From assembly GCA_003153875.1 (NCBI GenBank), contig PMBY01000333.1:1-8534 (forward strand): a DNA stretch of 8,534 nucleotides. The letters are read 5' to 3'. The notes beneath the pieces are model-generated. The model saw nothing but the letters and a program-made list of their open reading frames with translations, ran no database searches and was not told the origin of the DNA. The DNA is from Myxococcales bacterium. GTDB taxonomy: Bacteria > Myxococcota > Polyangia > Fen-1088. A program made the position numbers and the translations under genes. Shown one piece after another: positions 1-6,474 of the stretch. The first letter of the stretch is position 1; the number at the start of each line of letters is the position of its first letter.

Positions 1-1413
1 ACCGTGGCCGTGGCCGGTCGCTATTCCTATACCGGGGTTCTGCTCTCGGCGTTTTCCAGCGAGTACAGCCTGGACTACTGGGACTACCAGCTTCGCGTCG
101 AGCACCGACTGGGGCCGGGACGTCTGACCCTGTTTGCCTTCGGTTCGGGCGATACCCTGCAACAAAAGCACCCGGATGCGCTGCAGTGGAGCTCTGGCAT
201 CCGGGCCGGTCTGGCCCAGCTCATGTTCCACCGCGTTCAGCTTCGCTGGGACGGCGGCGTGCTGGGCGGACACTTGCTGGCCAGCGCTCTGGTCGGCTTG
301 GACGATTCGACGGTGAGCAACACACAGTTGTTCGACTTGCCCATCAGAGGCCGGATGATGATGGCGGCCCCCCGCCTGGAAATGGGCTGGCGCCTGGCGC
401 CCTGGGCGGAGTTGGTCGTGGGCGGCGATGCCGAGGCACAGCGCTATCGTCCGCAGTCATTGTTGGGGTTCCTCGGGGGCGGCCTGGGCAACTACTATCA
501 GACCGATCTCTTCCGCGATCGCAGCGTCCTGTCGGCCAGCGGGTACGCGGGCCTGACCATCAAGGCGGGCGACCGACTGCAGGTGACACCAGGCTTTCGC
601 TATGACGGCTACTTCGAAGAGAACACCCAGAAGGGGGCGTCGAGCCCGCGCCTCTCGCTTCGCTACCGCGTGGCTTCCGAGACCTGGCTGAAAGGCCATG
701 TCGGTCAGTTCTCCCAGATGCCATCCCTGCCGGTGGGGGTTCCTGGCTTCGAGGGTTTCGGTTTGCAAAGCTACGGCTTGCAGCGGTCGCGCCAGGGCAG
801 CGTGGGCGTGGAAACCGGCCTGGGCAATCGCGACGGCGCTGATCTTTCGTTGGACACCACCGTCTTCTATCAGCGCCTTCACGTGAGCGATGTGCGCAAC
901 TCACTCAGCCTCGATCCCCAGGCGCGCGATTTTCTCGAGCCGCGCGAGGGCGAAAGCTACGGCTTCGAGATCATGCTTCGTCGGCCCATGCGCCATCGCC
1001 TCTACGGGTGGCTGTCCTACACACTTTCGCGCTCGCTGCGCGTGGTGGACGGAGTGATCGTGCCGTCGGATTGGGACCAGCGCCATGTGCTGAACCTGGT
1101 GACGGGCTACCGCCTGCCTCACGGCTACGCCGCGTCCGCGCGCTTTCACTACAACACCGGCCGCCCCTATCCCATCTACGACCCGCGGCCCGAATGGGTC
1201 AACTACCAGCGCCTGCCTGCCTTTCCCCAACTTGATCTGCGTGGCGACAAGCGGTTCGTCTTCGACCGCTACCTGATGGACGTCTACGTGGAAGTGGTCA
1301 ACGCCACCATGAGCCGTGAGGTGTTTGACGAGAAACTCCACCAGGACGGCAGCTTCGTCCAACGAGCCTACCGGCTGGTATTGCCGTCGATCGGCGTGCA
1401 CCTGGAATGGTGA
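1..1413 (+). CDS. TonB-dependent receptor-like outer-membrane protein, C-terminal part (5' end outside window)
   Basis: The reading frame is open from base 1 to TGA at 1411-1413, giving 470 residues with no signal peptide or plug domain, so the gene begins upstream; the GTG at 4 is only the first possible start inside the window. The protein alternates short amphipathic strands rich in Tyr, Arg, Gly and Leu with polar loops, as in a transmembrane beta-barrel. Near the C-terminus it has landmarks of TonB-dependent receptors: a 'YGFEIMLRRP' strand, 'SYTLSRS', a 'PSDWDQRHVLNLVTGYRLP' segment around residues 355-373, 'YNTGRPYP', and a final strand ending in Trp. The family imports siderophores, cobalamin or glycans across the outer membrane using TonB-ExbBD energy; the substrate cannot be told from this part. 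There is no cysteine in the visible portion. A TPR gene follows 20 nt downstream on the same strand. A non-transporting barrel is possible because the plug is not visible. Confidence 0.8.
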   Translation, partial: TVAVAGRYSYTGVLLSAFSSEYSLDYWDYQLRVEHRLGPGRLTLFAFGSGDTLQQKHPDALQWSSGIRAGLAQLMFHRVQLRWDGGVLGGHLLASALVGLDDSTVSNTQLFDLPIRGRMMMAAPRLEMGWRLAPWAELVVGGDAEAQRYRPQSLLGFLGGGLGNYYQTDLFRDRSVLSASGYAGLTIKAGDRLQVTPGFRYDGYFEENTQKGASSPRLSLRYRVASETWLKGHVGQFSQMPSLPVGVPGFEGFGLQSYGLQRSRQGSVGVETGLGNRDGADLSLDTTVFYQRLHVSDVRNSLSLDPQARDFLEPREGESYGFEIMLRRPMRHRLYGWLSYTLSRSLRVVDGVIVPSDWDQRHVLNLVTGYRLPHGYAASARFHYNTGRPYPIYDPRPEWVNYQRLPAFPQLDLRGDKRFVFDRYLMDVYVEVVNATMSREVFDEKLHQDGSFVQRAYRLVLPSIGVHLEW

Positions 1414-1420
1414 GCGGGTG

Positions 1421-1426
1421 TATCAT
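1421..1426 (+). promoter_or_regulatory. Possible -10 box just upstream of the TPR gene (candidate leaderless start)
   Basis: The hexamer TATCAT lies 7 nt before the ATG at 1434, and no Shine-Dalgarno-like purine run precedes that ATG. If this is a sigma-70-type -10 box, transcription would start at or next to the start codon. No convincing -35 box is visible at the usual distance, and it lies directly after the upstream gene's stop, so read-through from the receptor gene is an alternative. The call rests on position and on the similar arrangement at 4308-4313. Confidence 0.3.
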
Positions 1427-1433
1427 TGCGCCT

Positions 1434-2297
1434 ATGATGCGAACGAGAGTGATATTGAGTCTTGGTTTCATGTTGGCAGGGCTGCTGGCAGGGGGAGCGG
1501 CCCGAGCGGACGATGCGGCCGTGCACTACAACATGGGGTTGCAGCTCAAGCGACAAGGCAAGACCGCGGAGGCGCTGGCTGAGATGAAGAAAGCCGTCCA
1601 GCTGCGTCCGGATTACGCCGCGGCCTGGTTCACCTTGGGCACCCTGTACCGGGTGGAGGGCGAACTCGACAACGCGGCCCAGGCCCTGCAGAAGGTGATC
1701 AAGCTGGAACCCAACGACGCGAGCGCGCACGCCAACCTGGGCGCGATCTATGGGCGGCAGAAGAACTGGAACCAGGCCATCGCGGAGTTGGGGCGAGCGG
1801 TGAGCCTGCAGCCGGACGACTACGAAGCCCATGCCAGCCTGGGCGCAGCCTTGCGGCAGATTGGCGACTACCCCAAAGCGATTCCTCACCTGCGCAAGGC
1901 CACCGAACTCAAGCCCAAGGAGCCGCTGGCCTGGTCCAACCTGGGCGTGGCTCTCGCCAGGACCGACGATCGGGAAGGGGCGGTGGTGGCACTGAAGAAG
2001 GCGGTTGAGCTGGACCCGAAGAACGGGCAGACCCATCTCAATCTGGCGGTGGCGTACCGCCGCCACAAGAAACCCGACGAGGCGATCGCGGAGTACGAGA
2101 CAGCGGTGTCGCTCGATCCGGGCCTTTCGGGCGGCTACTACGATCTGGGTTTGCTCTATTCGCAGGACCGTCGCTATGACGACGCCATGGCCGCTTTCAA
2201 GAAGTACCTGGCCGGCAGCCAGAACCTGGACCCTGAATCGCGTCGTGATGCCGAGGAGCGCATCAAGTCGCTCGAAGGCGGGGTCAAGAAGAAGTAG
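1434..2297 (+). CDS. Secreted tetratricopeptide-repeat (TPR) protein
   Basis: From ATG 1434 the product has 287 residues (ATG 1437 would give 286). A signal peptide covers residues 1-25: Arg near the N-terminus, a hydrophobic core 'VILSLGFMLAGLLAGG', and cleavage after 'ARA'. Almost all of the mature chain is seven tandem 34-residue TPR units from about residue 28 to 265, each with the W/Y-x-x-L-G-x-x-Y ... A-(7)-A-(4)-P pattern (for example 'AWFTLGTLYRVEGELDNAAQ' and 'KVIKLEPND'), then a short basic tail ending in KKK. TPR solenoids bind peptides or partner proteins; here that would be in the periplasm or at the outer membrane. The GTG at 1407 would overlap the receptor stop and add ten residues before the signal peptide, so the ATG is preferred. 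Same strand as the receptor gene and 20 nt from it, suggesting an operon. No enzymatic domain is seen and the partner is unknown. Confidence 0.85.
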   Translation: MMRTRVILSLGFMLAGLLAGGAARADDAAVHYNMGLQLKRQGKTAEALAEMKKAVQLRPDYAAAWFTLGTLYRVEGELDNAAQALQKVIKLEPNDASAHANLGAIYGRQKNWNQAIAELGRAVSLQPDDYEAHASLGAALRQIGDYPKAIPHLRKATELKPKEPLAWSNLGVALARTDDREGAVVALKKAVELDPKNGQTHLNLAVAYRRHKKPDEAIAEYETAVSLDPGLSGGYYDLGLLYSQDRRYDDAMAAFKKYLAGSQNLDPESRRDAEERIKSLEGGVKKK

Positions 2298-2300
2298 CTA
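2295..2300. other. Back-to-back stop codons of convergent genes
   Basis: The TPR gene ends with TAG at 2295-2297 and the opposing outer-membrane gene ends with TAG on the minus strand at 2298-2300, making the palindrome TAGCTA. There is no intergenic base, so any terminator for either gene must lie inside the other gene's coding sequence. Confidence 0.9.
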
Positions 2301-4244
2301 GAACTTGATGCCGACGAAGCCACGCAGGACCTGGGCCGCGGTGGCGGTTCCGGCGCCACCGCCGGTGAAGATGTTACTGGGACGGTTGAGAGCACCGAAG
2401 GGCCAGAACACGCCCCACACCATGCCGGCGTAGAACTTTTCGTTGGTGTTGCGGTAGCCAAGCCCCAGGTCCATCTCGACGCCATAGCCCATCGAGTTGC
2501 CGGGCGTAGACACGGGGACCGGCGCCAAACTGTAGATGACCGATCCCGACAGCCCCAGTTGGCGTCCCTCGGTCACGTCGAGCCAGTAGGCAATGGAAGG
2601 CTTGAAGTAAATGGCATTGGTGACGGTTCCCATGATTCGGCGGAAGAAGATCTCGTCGACGTGGTACTCGGGCGAGAAATAGAAGTTGTGCATCGAACTG
2701 TCTCCGATGGGCTGGGGCACGAACTTCCAGCGGTAGTTGAGGTAGGGACTCGGGTTGACTTCGTTCGCCTTGCAGTCGAGGTCGCGGCACGCCGTCTCGG
2801 CCTGGTCGCCGGTGGCGCCGCCAGTTTCGAATCCAATGAAAAGCGAATCCTTGTACAGCTTGAGATCGGCCGCCAGGACCCAGCCCAGTCCCAGGATGGA
2901 GAGGTGGTTGTCGGTGCTGCCTGATTCCTGCAGGCGCAACAACGGTCCGGCGTTGCCCATGTGTCCCACCTGGGCCGTGCTTTCGAACTCCAGGGTGAGG
3001 GCCTTCCAGCCGAGCTTGAACCATAGGCTGGGGATGAGCAGCCAGGCGTTAATATGTGTGGTCAGTGTGGGGGTGGCGTCGGTGCTGTTGTTGAGGTCGG
3101 TGCGCGAGAGTGAGCCATTCGCCGTCAGGTCCGCCTTGGCCGAGTCCGAGAGCTTGAAGACCTCATTGTTCTGGGTCCGGTACACCAGCTGCACGCCGTA
3201 GTTGAGCACCAGCTCGCCGTTCTGCGCGCGCTCGCGGAAACGCTGGTCATCGTCCTTCATGGTCAGGGCAGCGGTGAGCTGCACCACCTCGTCGTTTTGC
3301 GAGAGATCCATGGGCGCCGACCCGCTAGCATCGGCGCGGCCCGCATCGGTCATGCCCCAGGCATATCCGGACGGGCCGAAGTCCCAAGACAAGGCGAGCT
3401 GGTGGCCATACACCTGGGTGAGGGCCATGAGCCGGTCCACCGTAGTGCCGCCGTCGCAATCCGCGCAGTCGCCCTTGTTGAAGTACATCCCGCGGCCAAA
3501 GTGCCAGGGCATGCGGCCGAAGCGCAGGGAGCCGATCTGGCTGTCCACCTCGCCCCACACCCGCTTGGGGCTGATGGCCGAGGTGAAGGTGTTCGAGCCG
3601 GGCGTGGTCTGGGAGTTCGACAGGATTCCGGCCTGCGCCAGGTTGGTGCGCAGAGCCGGTTGTGACGCCGATATCAGCGAGTCGGGCGTGGAGCCGTAGA
3701 TGAGGTTGTCGAACACGTCGATCTGAGCCACCACGCGAACTTGGTCCGAAATGTTGATGGTGGGCTCAAGGCGCAGGCGCATGTTGGTGTCGCCCAGGTT
3801 TTTCTGCGCGCACCAACCCGCGGCGGTGCCGCACTCGAGCGGCGTGGGGAAAGGCGGGAAGCCATTTAGTGGCTGGTTCTTGTCCACGTAGCCCTGGCCC
3901 AAGTTGAAATTGTGTAGCAACTCGGCGCGCGTGCGGAAGTAGCCATCGAGCTCGATCACCTGGGTGCGGCGCCGGTGTTGGTTGGTGTAGCCCGACTGGG
4001 GCCCAGCGTCGGTCGCTGCCTTGCCTTCCTCCTCGGGCGCGGCCTCGGCTGGGCCTTCCTCTTTGTCCTGGCCGGCGGGTGGCGGCGGGGCCCCCATGCC
4101 ACCGGGGGACATACCTCCGGGCATGGCTCCCATCTGAGCCCAGGCAGCGCCCGCGCCGCCCACCAGGGTTGCGAAGACAAGAGAAGAAGCCAGGCAGGGC
4201 CTGGTCGCCGCGTGGGGAGCACGGAGGTGTTTGAGCTTGGGCAT
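2298..4244 (-). CDS. Outer-membrane beta-barrel protein, TIGR04551-like
   Basis: The 648-residue product starts at ATG 4244, chosen because AGGAA sits 7 nt upstream and a signal peptide begins there; an upstream TTG at 4298 would bury the signal. Residues 1-36 form the signal peptide, with cleavage after 'AWA'. Residues 37-58 are a Met/Gly/Pro-rich linker and about 60-80 an acidic Ala/Glu stretch. From about residue 95 ('ELDGYFRTRAELL') the chain is alternating barrel strands, ending in 'GFVGIKF' with the C-terminal Phe typical of BAM-assembled proteins. 'LRFGRMPWHFGRGM' (about 240-253) followed by 'TTVDR' resembles, from memory, the TIGR04551 family of deltaproteobacterial outer-membrane proteins, which has no established function. 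The mature chain has only six cysteines in three close pairs (138/145, 260/263, 486/491), suggesting disulfides. It is convergent with the TPR gene and divergent from nagZ. A porin role is plausible but unproven. Confidence 0.8.
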   Translation of the reverse strand: MPKLKHLRAPHAATRPCLASSLVFATLVGGAGAAWAQMGAMPGGMSPGGMGAPPPPAGQDKEEGPAEAAPEEEGKAATDAGPQSGYTNQHRRRTQVIELDGYFRTRAELLHNFNLGQGYVDKNQPLNGFPPFPTPLECGTAAGWCAQKNLGDTNMRLRLEPTINISDQVRVVAQIDVFDNLIYGSTPDSLISASQPALRTNLAQAGILSNSQTTPGSNTFTSAISPKRVWGEVDSQIGSLRFGRMPWHFGRGMYFNKGDCADCDGGTTVDRLMALTQVYGHQLALSWDFGPSGYAWGMTDAGRADASGSAPMDLSQNDEVVQLTAALTMKDDDQRFRERAQNGELVLNYGVQLVYRTQNNEVFKLSDSAKADLTANGSLSRTDLNNSTDATPTLTTHINAWLLIPSLWFKLGWKALTLEFESTAQVGHMGNAGPLLRLQESGSTDNHLSILGLGWVLAADLKLYKDSLFIGFETGGATGDQAETACRDLDCKANEVNPSPYLNYRWKFVPQPIGDSSMHNFYFSPEYHVDEIFFRRIMGTVTNAIYFKPSIAYWLDVTEGRQLGLSGSVIYSLAPVPVSTPGNSMGYGVEMDLGLGYRNTNEKFYAGMVWGVFWPFGALNRPSNIFTGGGAGTATAAQVLRGFVGIKF

Positions 4245-4251
4245 CGCAACG

Positions 4252-4256
4252 TTCCT
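4252..4256 (-). promoter_or_regulatory. Ribosome binding site for the outer-membrane gene
   Basis: On the minus strand AGGAA lies 7 nt before the ATG at 4244. It is the clearest Shine-Dalgarno sequence in the window and decides the start of this gene over the upstream TTG at 4298. Confidence 0.7.
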
Positions 4257-4268
4257 AGGTAGGCGCAC

Positions 4269-4298
4269 CTTATAACAACAGGTTGCCCGCTCGGCCAA
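4269..4298 (-). promoter_or_regulatory. Probable sigma-70-type promoter of the outer-membrane gene (extended -10)
   Basis: Read on the minus strand, TTGGCC (4293-4298) is followed after 18 nt by TATAAG (4269-4274), with TG one base before the -10 hexamer (TG-T-TATAAG, an extended -10). Transcription would start near 4262, leaving a leader of about 18 nt that contains the AGGAA ribosome binding site. The -35 half lies only about 10 nt from the candidate -10 box of the divergent nagZ gene, so the two promoters probably overlap. Confidence 0.5.
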
Positions 4299-4307
4299 GG
4301 TTCTCGC

Positions 4308-4313
4308 TATGAT
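4308..4313 (+). promoter_or_regulatory. Possible -10 box of nagZ (candidate leaderless start)
   Basis: TATGAT lies 6 nt before the GTG start codon at 4320. A weak -35-like TTGCCC at 4283-4288 is 19 nt upstream. No Shine-Dalgarno sequence lies at a workable distance; the nearest AAGG is 19 nt from the GTG. A start site 6-7 nt after the hexamer would coincide with the GTG, which would make the transcript leaderless. Confidence 0.4.
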
Positions 4314-4319
4314 ACTCGC

Positions 4320-5441
4320 GTGACCTCCGCCAGCCTTCGCACCCAGTGCGGCCAGCTTCTGTCGGTCGGCTTCGACGGGCCCGAGGCGCCGGCCGAATTG
4401 CTGGGCCGCATTGCGCGCTCGGAAGTGGGCGGGGTCATGTTGTTTCGGCCCAATATCGTCGAGCCGCTGCAGGTGGCGGAGTTGGTGCGGACCCTGCGCA
4501 GGGCCAGTCCGGCGGGGTTCCCGCTGGCGGTTTCCGTCGACCAGGAAGGCGGATTGGTGCAGAGGCTACGCCAGCCTCTCACCGTGTGGCCCGACATGTT
4601 CTCGGTGGCTGCGGCTGGCGAGCCCGCGCGCACCGAGGCTGTGGGACGCGCGCTAGGGGACGAACTTGCGGCCTTGGGCATCGGCTGGGATTTCGCCCCG
4701 GTGCTCGACGTGCACACCAACCCCGCCAATCCGGTCATCGGCAACCGTGCCTTCGGCGTGACCCCCGTGGCTGCGGCCACGCACGCGCTGGCGTTCTGGC
4801 GCGGGTTGCGCGCGGCTGGCGTGCTTGGTTGTGGCAAGCATTTCCCCGGCCACGGCGACACGCAAACCGACTCGCACTTGGACTTGCCCGTGGTGGTTCA
4901 CGACGAGGCTCGCCTGCGCGCCGTGGAGCTGGCGCCCTTTGCAGCGGCGGTGACCGCGGGTTTGTCTGCGATCATGACCGCGCATGTGATGTACCCGGCC
5001 TGGGATGCGCGACTGCCGGCCACGATGTCCCGTTGGATCGCCCACCACGTCCTGCGCGAGGATCTGGGCTTCTCTGGTCTTCTGGTGAGCGACGATCTAG
5101 GCATGCGCGCGGTGGCCGACCGCTGGCCCATCGAGGAGCTGGTGGTGCAAAGCCTGCTGGCGGGCGTGGACCACTTTCTGGTGCGCGAGCCGCGGGAGCG
5201 GCAAGAGGCGGCTTTGGCGGCCCTGGTGCGCGCGGCCGAGACGCGGCCCGAGGTGCGCGCGCGCGTGCAGGAGAGCGCAGCGCGTGGGGCACGATTCAAG
5301 GCTCTGCTGAGCCCGCGCATGCCGGCCGAGCGAGGCGAATTGCTGGCTCGCCTGGGCACGCCCGAGCACCAAGCCCTGGCCGCGTCGTTCGCGCGAGTAG
5401 ATGCAACAGCAGCGACGGGATCGCCGGTGGCGGATAGCTAG
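4320..5441 (+). CDS. nagZ: Beta-N-acetylhexosaminidase NagZ (glycoside hydrolase family 3)
   Basis: The 373-residue protein has no signal peptide and should be cytoplasmic. NagZ removes N-acetylglucosamine from GlcNAc-anhydroMurNAc (peptides) during peptidoglycan recycling. GH3 landmarks appear in order: 'VGGVMLF' (36-42), 'VDQEGG' (73-78), 'DFAPVLDV' (124-131), 'NPVIGNRAFG' (137-146), the NagZ signature 'KHFPGHGDTQTDSH' (173-186), 'IMTAHVMYPAWD' (218-229), and 'SDDLGM' (257-262). By analogy with characterised NagZ enzymes, Asp258 is the nucleophile and the Asp184/His186 pair is the acid/base; all are present, so the enzyme looks active. It is slightly longer than the roughly 340-residue E. 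coli enzyme because of a C-terminal tail rich in Arg and Ala. The GTG start at 4320 fits the conserved N-terminus ('GQLLSVGFDG'); no upstream Shine-Dalgarno is seen. Divergent from the outer-membrane gene and convergent with the lipoprotein gene, it looks monocistronic. Confidence 0.93.
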   Translation: MTSASLRTQCGQLLSVGFDGPEAPAELLGRIARSEVGGVMLFRPNIVEPLQVAELVRTLRRASPAGFPLAVSVDQEGGLVQRLRQPLTVWPDMFSVAAAGEPARTEAVGRALGDELAALGIGWDFAPVLDVHTNPANPVIGNRAFGVTPVAAATHALAFWRGLRAAGVLGCGKHFPGHGDTQTDSHLDLPVVVHDEARLRAVELAPFAAAVTAGLSAIMTAHVMYPAWDARLPATMSRWIAHHVLREDLGFSGLLVSDDLGMRAVADRWPIEELVVQSLLAGVDHFLVREPRERQEAALAALVRAAETRPEVRARVQESAARGARFKALLSPRMPAERGELLARLGTPEHQALAASFARVDATAATGSPVADS

Positions 5442-5445
5442 CGCC

Positions 5446-5653
5446 GGCGAGCGGGTCGCGGGAGCGTGGGCGTGAGCGAGTTCGTGGGCGGCGAGCGGGT
5501 CGCGGGTCGCGTGGGCGAGAGAGTGAGCGAGTTCGTGGGCGGCATGCGTAGGGCGGCGAGCGGGCTGCTCACGCTCTCGCTGGTCGCCCACGCAGGCCGC
5601 ATTCCGCCGGCCGCTCACGCTACCGCTACCGCTCACGCTGGCCGCCTCACGCT
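5446..5653. repeat. Intergenic direct and inverted GC-rich repeats
   Basis: The 235-nt gap between nagZ and the convergent lipoprotein gene is filled with repeats. A 17-nt sequence beginning GGCGAGCGGG occurs identically at 5446-5462 and 5490-5506, with its first ten bases again at 5555-5564. A 21-nt sequence beginning GTGAGCGAGTTC occurs identically at 5472-5492 and 5523-5543. The spacing shift (44 versus 51 nt) shows an imperfect tandem duplication with a 7-nt indel. The right side has the opposite polarity: TCACGCT at 5569, 5615, 5633 and 5647, with CCGCTCACGCT at 5611-5621 and 5629-5639. No coding sequence is supported here. Confidence 0.8.
5510..5592. terminator. Long imperfect hairpin between convergent genes, possible bidirectional terminator
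   Basis: Three paired blocks line up: CGTGGG (5510-5515) with CCCACG (5587-5592), CGAGAG (5516-5521) with CTCTCG (5574-5579), and GTGAGC (5523-5528) with GCTCAC (5567-5572). One mismatch (5522/5573) and a 7-nt bulge (5580-5586) interrupt the stem, and the loop is about 38 nt. There is no T-run on either side, so it is not a classical intrinsic terminator. The position between two converging genes makes a transcription-stopping or RNA-stabilising role plausible. Confidence 0.35.
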
Positions 5654-5676
5654 GGACGGGAATCTTCCGGCGGGCT

Positions 5677-6402
5677 CTACTTACAAGCAAGAAACTGGAT
5701 GTCGTCGATCCACAAGTCGTAGGTCTGTCCTCCGGCGATGGACCAGTCCATGGAAACCAGCTTGCTGGGCGTGAGAGCCGCAGGACGGGGATCGCCCCAG
5801 CCGGCTGGCTGCTCGAGCTCGGAAAATAGCACTCGGAATTCCTTCCACTGATTGCTCACCGTCACATCCTTGCCGAAGTGATTCCAGCAGACCTTGCAGA
5901 CCCCGGCATTCGGGTGCGTGTTCACGTCGCCGATGGCGAAACGGATCTGGCGGGTTGAACCCGCGCCCACCTTCGCTCTGAACGAAACGCCCACGTATTT
6001 CGAAGCGTCGTATACGCCATCCTTGCGGGTGAGCAGCATCAGGCCGAAGCCCGCGCCCCATGCCTCTTGTGGCGCGCCGATGGCGGTCTTGCCCATTGCT
6101 CGCAGGGCCAGGCCCGAGCCGTCGGTGCCGGCTTCACTCGGGATGAAGGGATCGGGCCCGATGGTCGATCCCTTGTCGTCGTGCTTGGTCCACCAGTAGC
6201 CATCGCGGCCGGCGATGACGTTGATCTGGGTGTTCTCGTCCTCGAAGTCGTCGATCATACCGTCGTCAGCGGGACGCGTGCCCAGCCGACAGCTCGCGAC
6301 GTCGACCGCGCCCAGGGCGGCTCCAGACGCGCGCGTTTGTGAGACGCCGATGCAGCCCAAGGCGCTCGCCAGCACGAGAAACCACGATAGAAAACGAGAC
6401 AT
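5677..6402 (-). CDS. Probable lipoprotein with carbohydrate-binding-like (jelly-roll) domain
   Basis: From ATG 6402 the product has 241 residues. The N-terminus 'MSRFLSWFLVLASALGC' is a short basic and hydrophobic signal ending in a relaxed lipobox (S-A-L-G-C, lipidated Cys17); Ile18 at +2 would not retain it in the inner membrane, so outer-membrane placement is likely. From residue 49 ('MIDDFED') to the end lies one domain of about 190 residues with 'GYWWTKHDD' (68-76), 'YVGVSFRAK' (136-144), 'WKEFRVLFSEL' (186-196) and 'YDLWIDDIQF' (228-237). This ordering resembles CBM11-like and related galactose-binding-like jelly rolls, where the last motif is the closing strand; sugar binding is inferred. 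The mature chain has four further cysteines: 38, 169, 172 and 240, with 169/172 in a C-x-x-C without heme-type His. It is divergent from the 607-residue barrel gene across 112 nt holding a perfect palindrome. Confidence 0.75.
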   Translation of the reverse strand: MSRFLSWFLVLASALGCIGVSQTRASGAALGAVDVASCRLGTRPADDGMIDDFEDENTQINVIAGRDGYWWTKHDDKGSTIGPDPFIPSEAGTDGSGLALRAMGKTAIGAPQEAWGAGFGLMLLTRKDGVYDASKYVGVSFRAKVGAGSTRQIRFAIGDVNTHPNAGVCKVCWNHFGKDVTVSNQWKEFRVLFSELEQPAGWGDPRPAALTPSKLVSMDWSIAGGQTYDLWIDDIQFLACK

Positions 6403-6414
6403 GGCCTGCGCAGA

Positions 6415-6420
6415 ACTATA
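6415..6420 (-). promoter_or_regulatory. Possible -10 box of the lipoprotein gene
   Basis: On the minus strand TATAGT lies 12 nt before the ATG at 6402. Transcription would start about 5-6 nt before the ATG, leaving almost no leader; an AGG 2 nt from the ATG is too close to be a normal ribosome binding site. The best -35-like match (TTGGCC, 6441-6446) is 20 nt away, longer than usual. Confidence 0.3.
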
Positions 6421-6456
6421 CATCAGGCGGTGGTCAGCCGGGCCAAAGAAAACGAT

Positions 6457-6474
6457 GGTAAGCCGGCCGGTAAC
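6457..6474. repeat. GGTAA direct repeats beside the palindrome
   Basis: GGTAAG (6457-6462) and GGTAAC (6469-6474) precede the palindrome, whose left arm contains a third GGTAAG (6477-6482) and whose right arm contains the inverted CTTACC (6488-6493). Four copies of the same core within 37 nt of a divergent promoter region could be extra half-sites for the same DNA-binding protein. Confidence 0.45.

Noticed and set aside
457..882. Minus-strand frame within the receptor gene
   Set aside because: Antisense shadow of the receptor frame with no recognisable domain or start signal.
1433..1438. Second TATGAT hexamer overlapping the ATG pair of the TPR gene
   Set aside because: As a -10 box it would force a start downstream at GTG 1449, removing the arginines of the signal peptide; the TATCAT at 1421 fits better.
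2340..2360. GGTGGCG/CGCCACC hairpin 43 nt after the TPR stop, possible terminator
   Set aside because: It lies in the coding sequence for a Gly/Ala-rich stretch of the opposing gene, has no T-run, and such stems are common by chance in GC-rich DNA.
4245..4298. Upstream TTG start (4298) for the outer-membrane protein
   Set aside because: It would add 18 residues before a good signal peptide and would place the start inside the predicted promoter; the ATG at 4244 has a ribosome binding site.
5446..5653. CRISPR-like array
   Set aside because: Repeats are few, unevenly spaced and overlapping, without unique spacers of constant length, and no cas gene is nearby.
5097..5690. Minus-strand frame with repeated Ala-His-Glu-Leu-Ala-His motifs
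   Set aside because: The protein repeats are produced by the DNA repeats of the intergenic spacer, and most of the frame lies antisense to nagZ, whose catalytic motifs are unambiguous.
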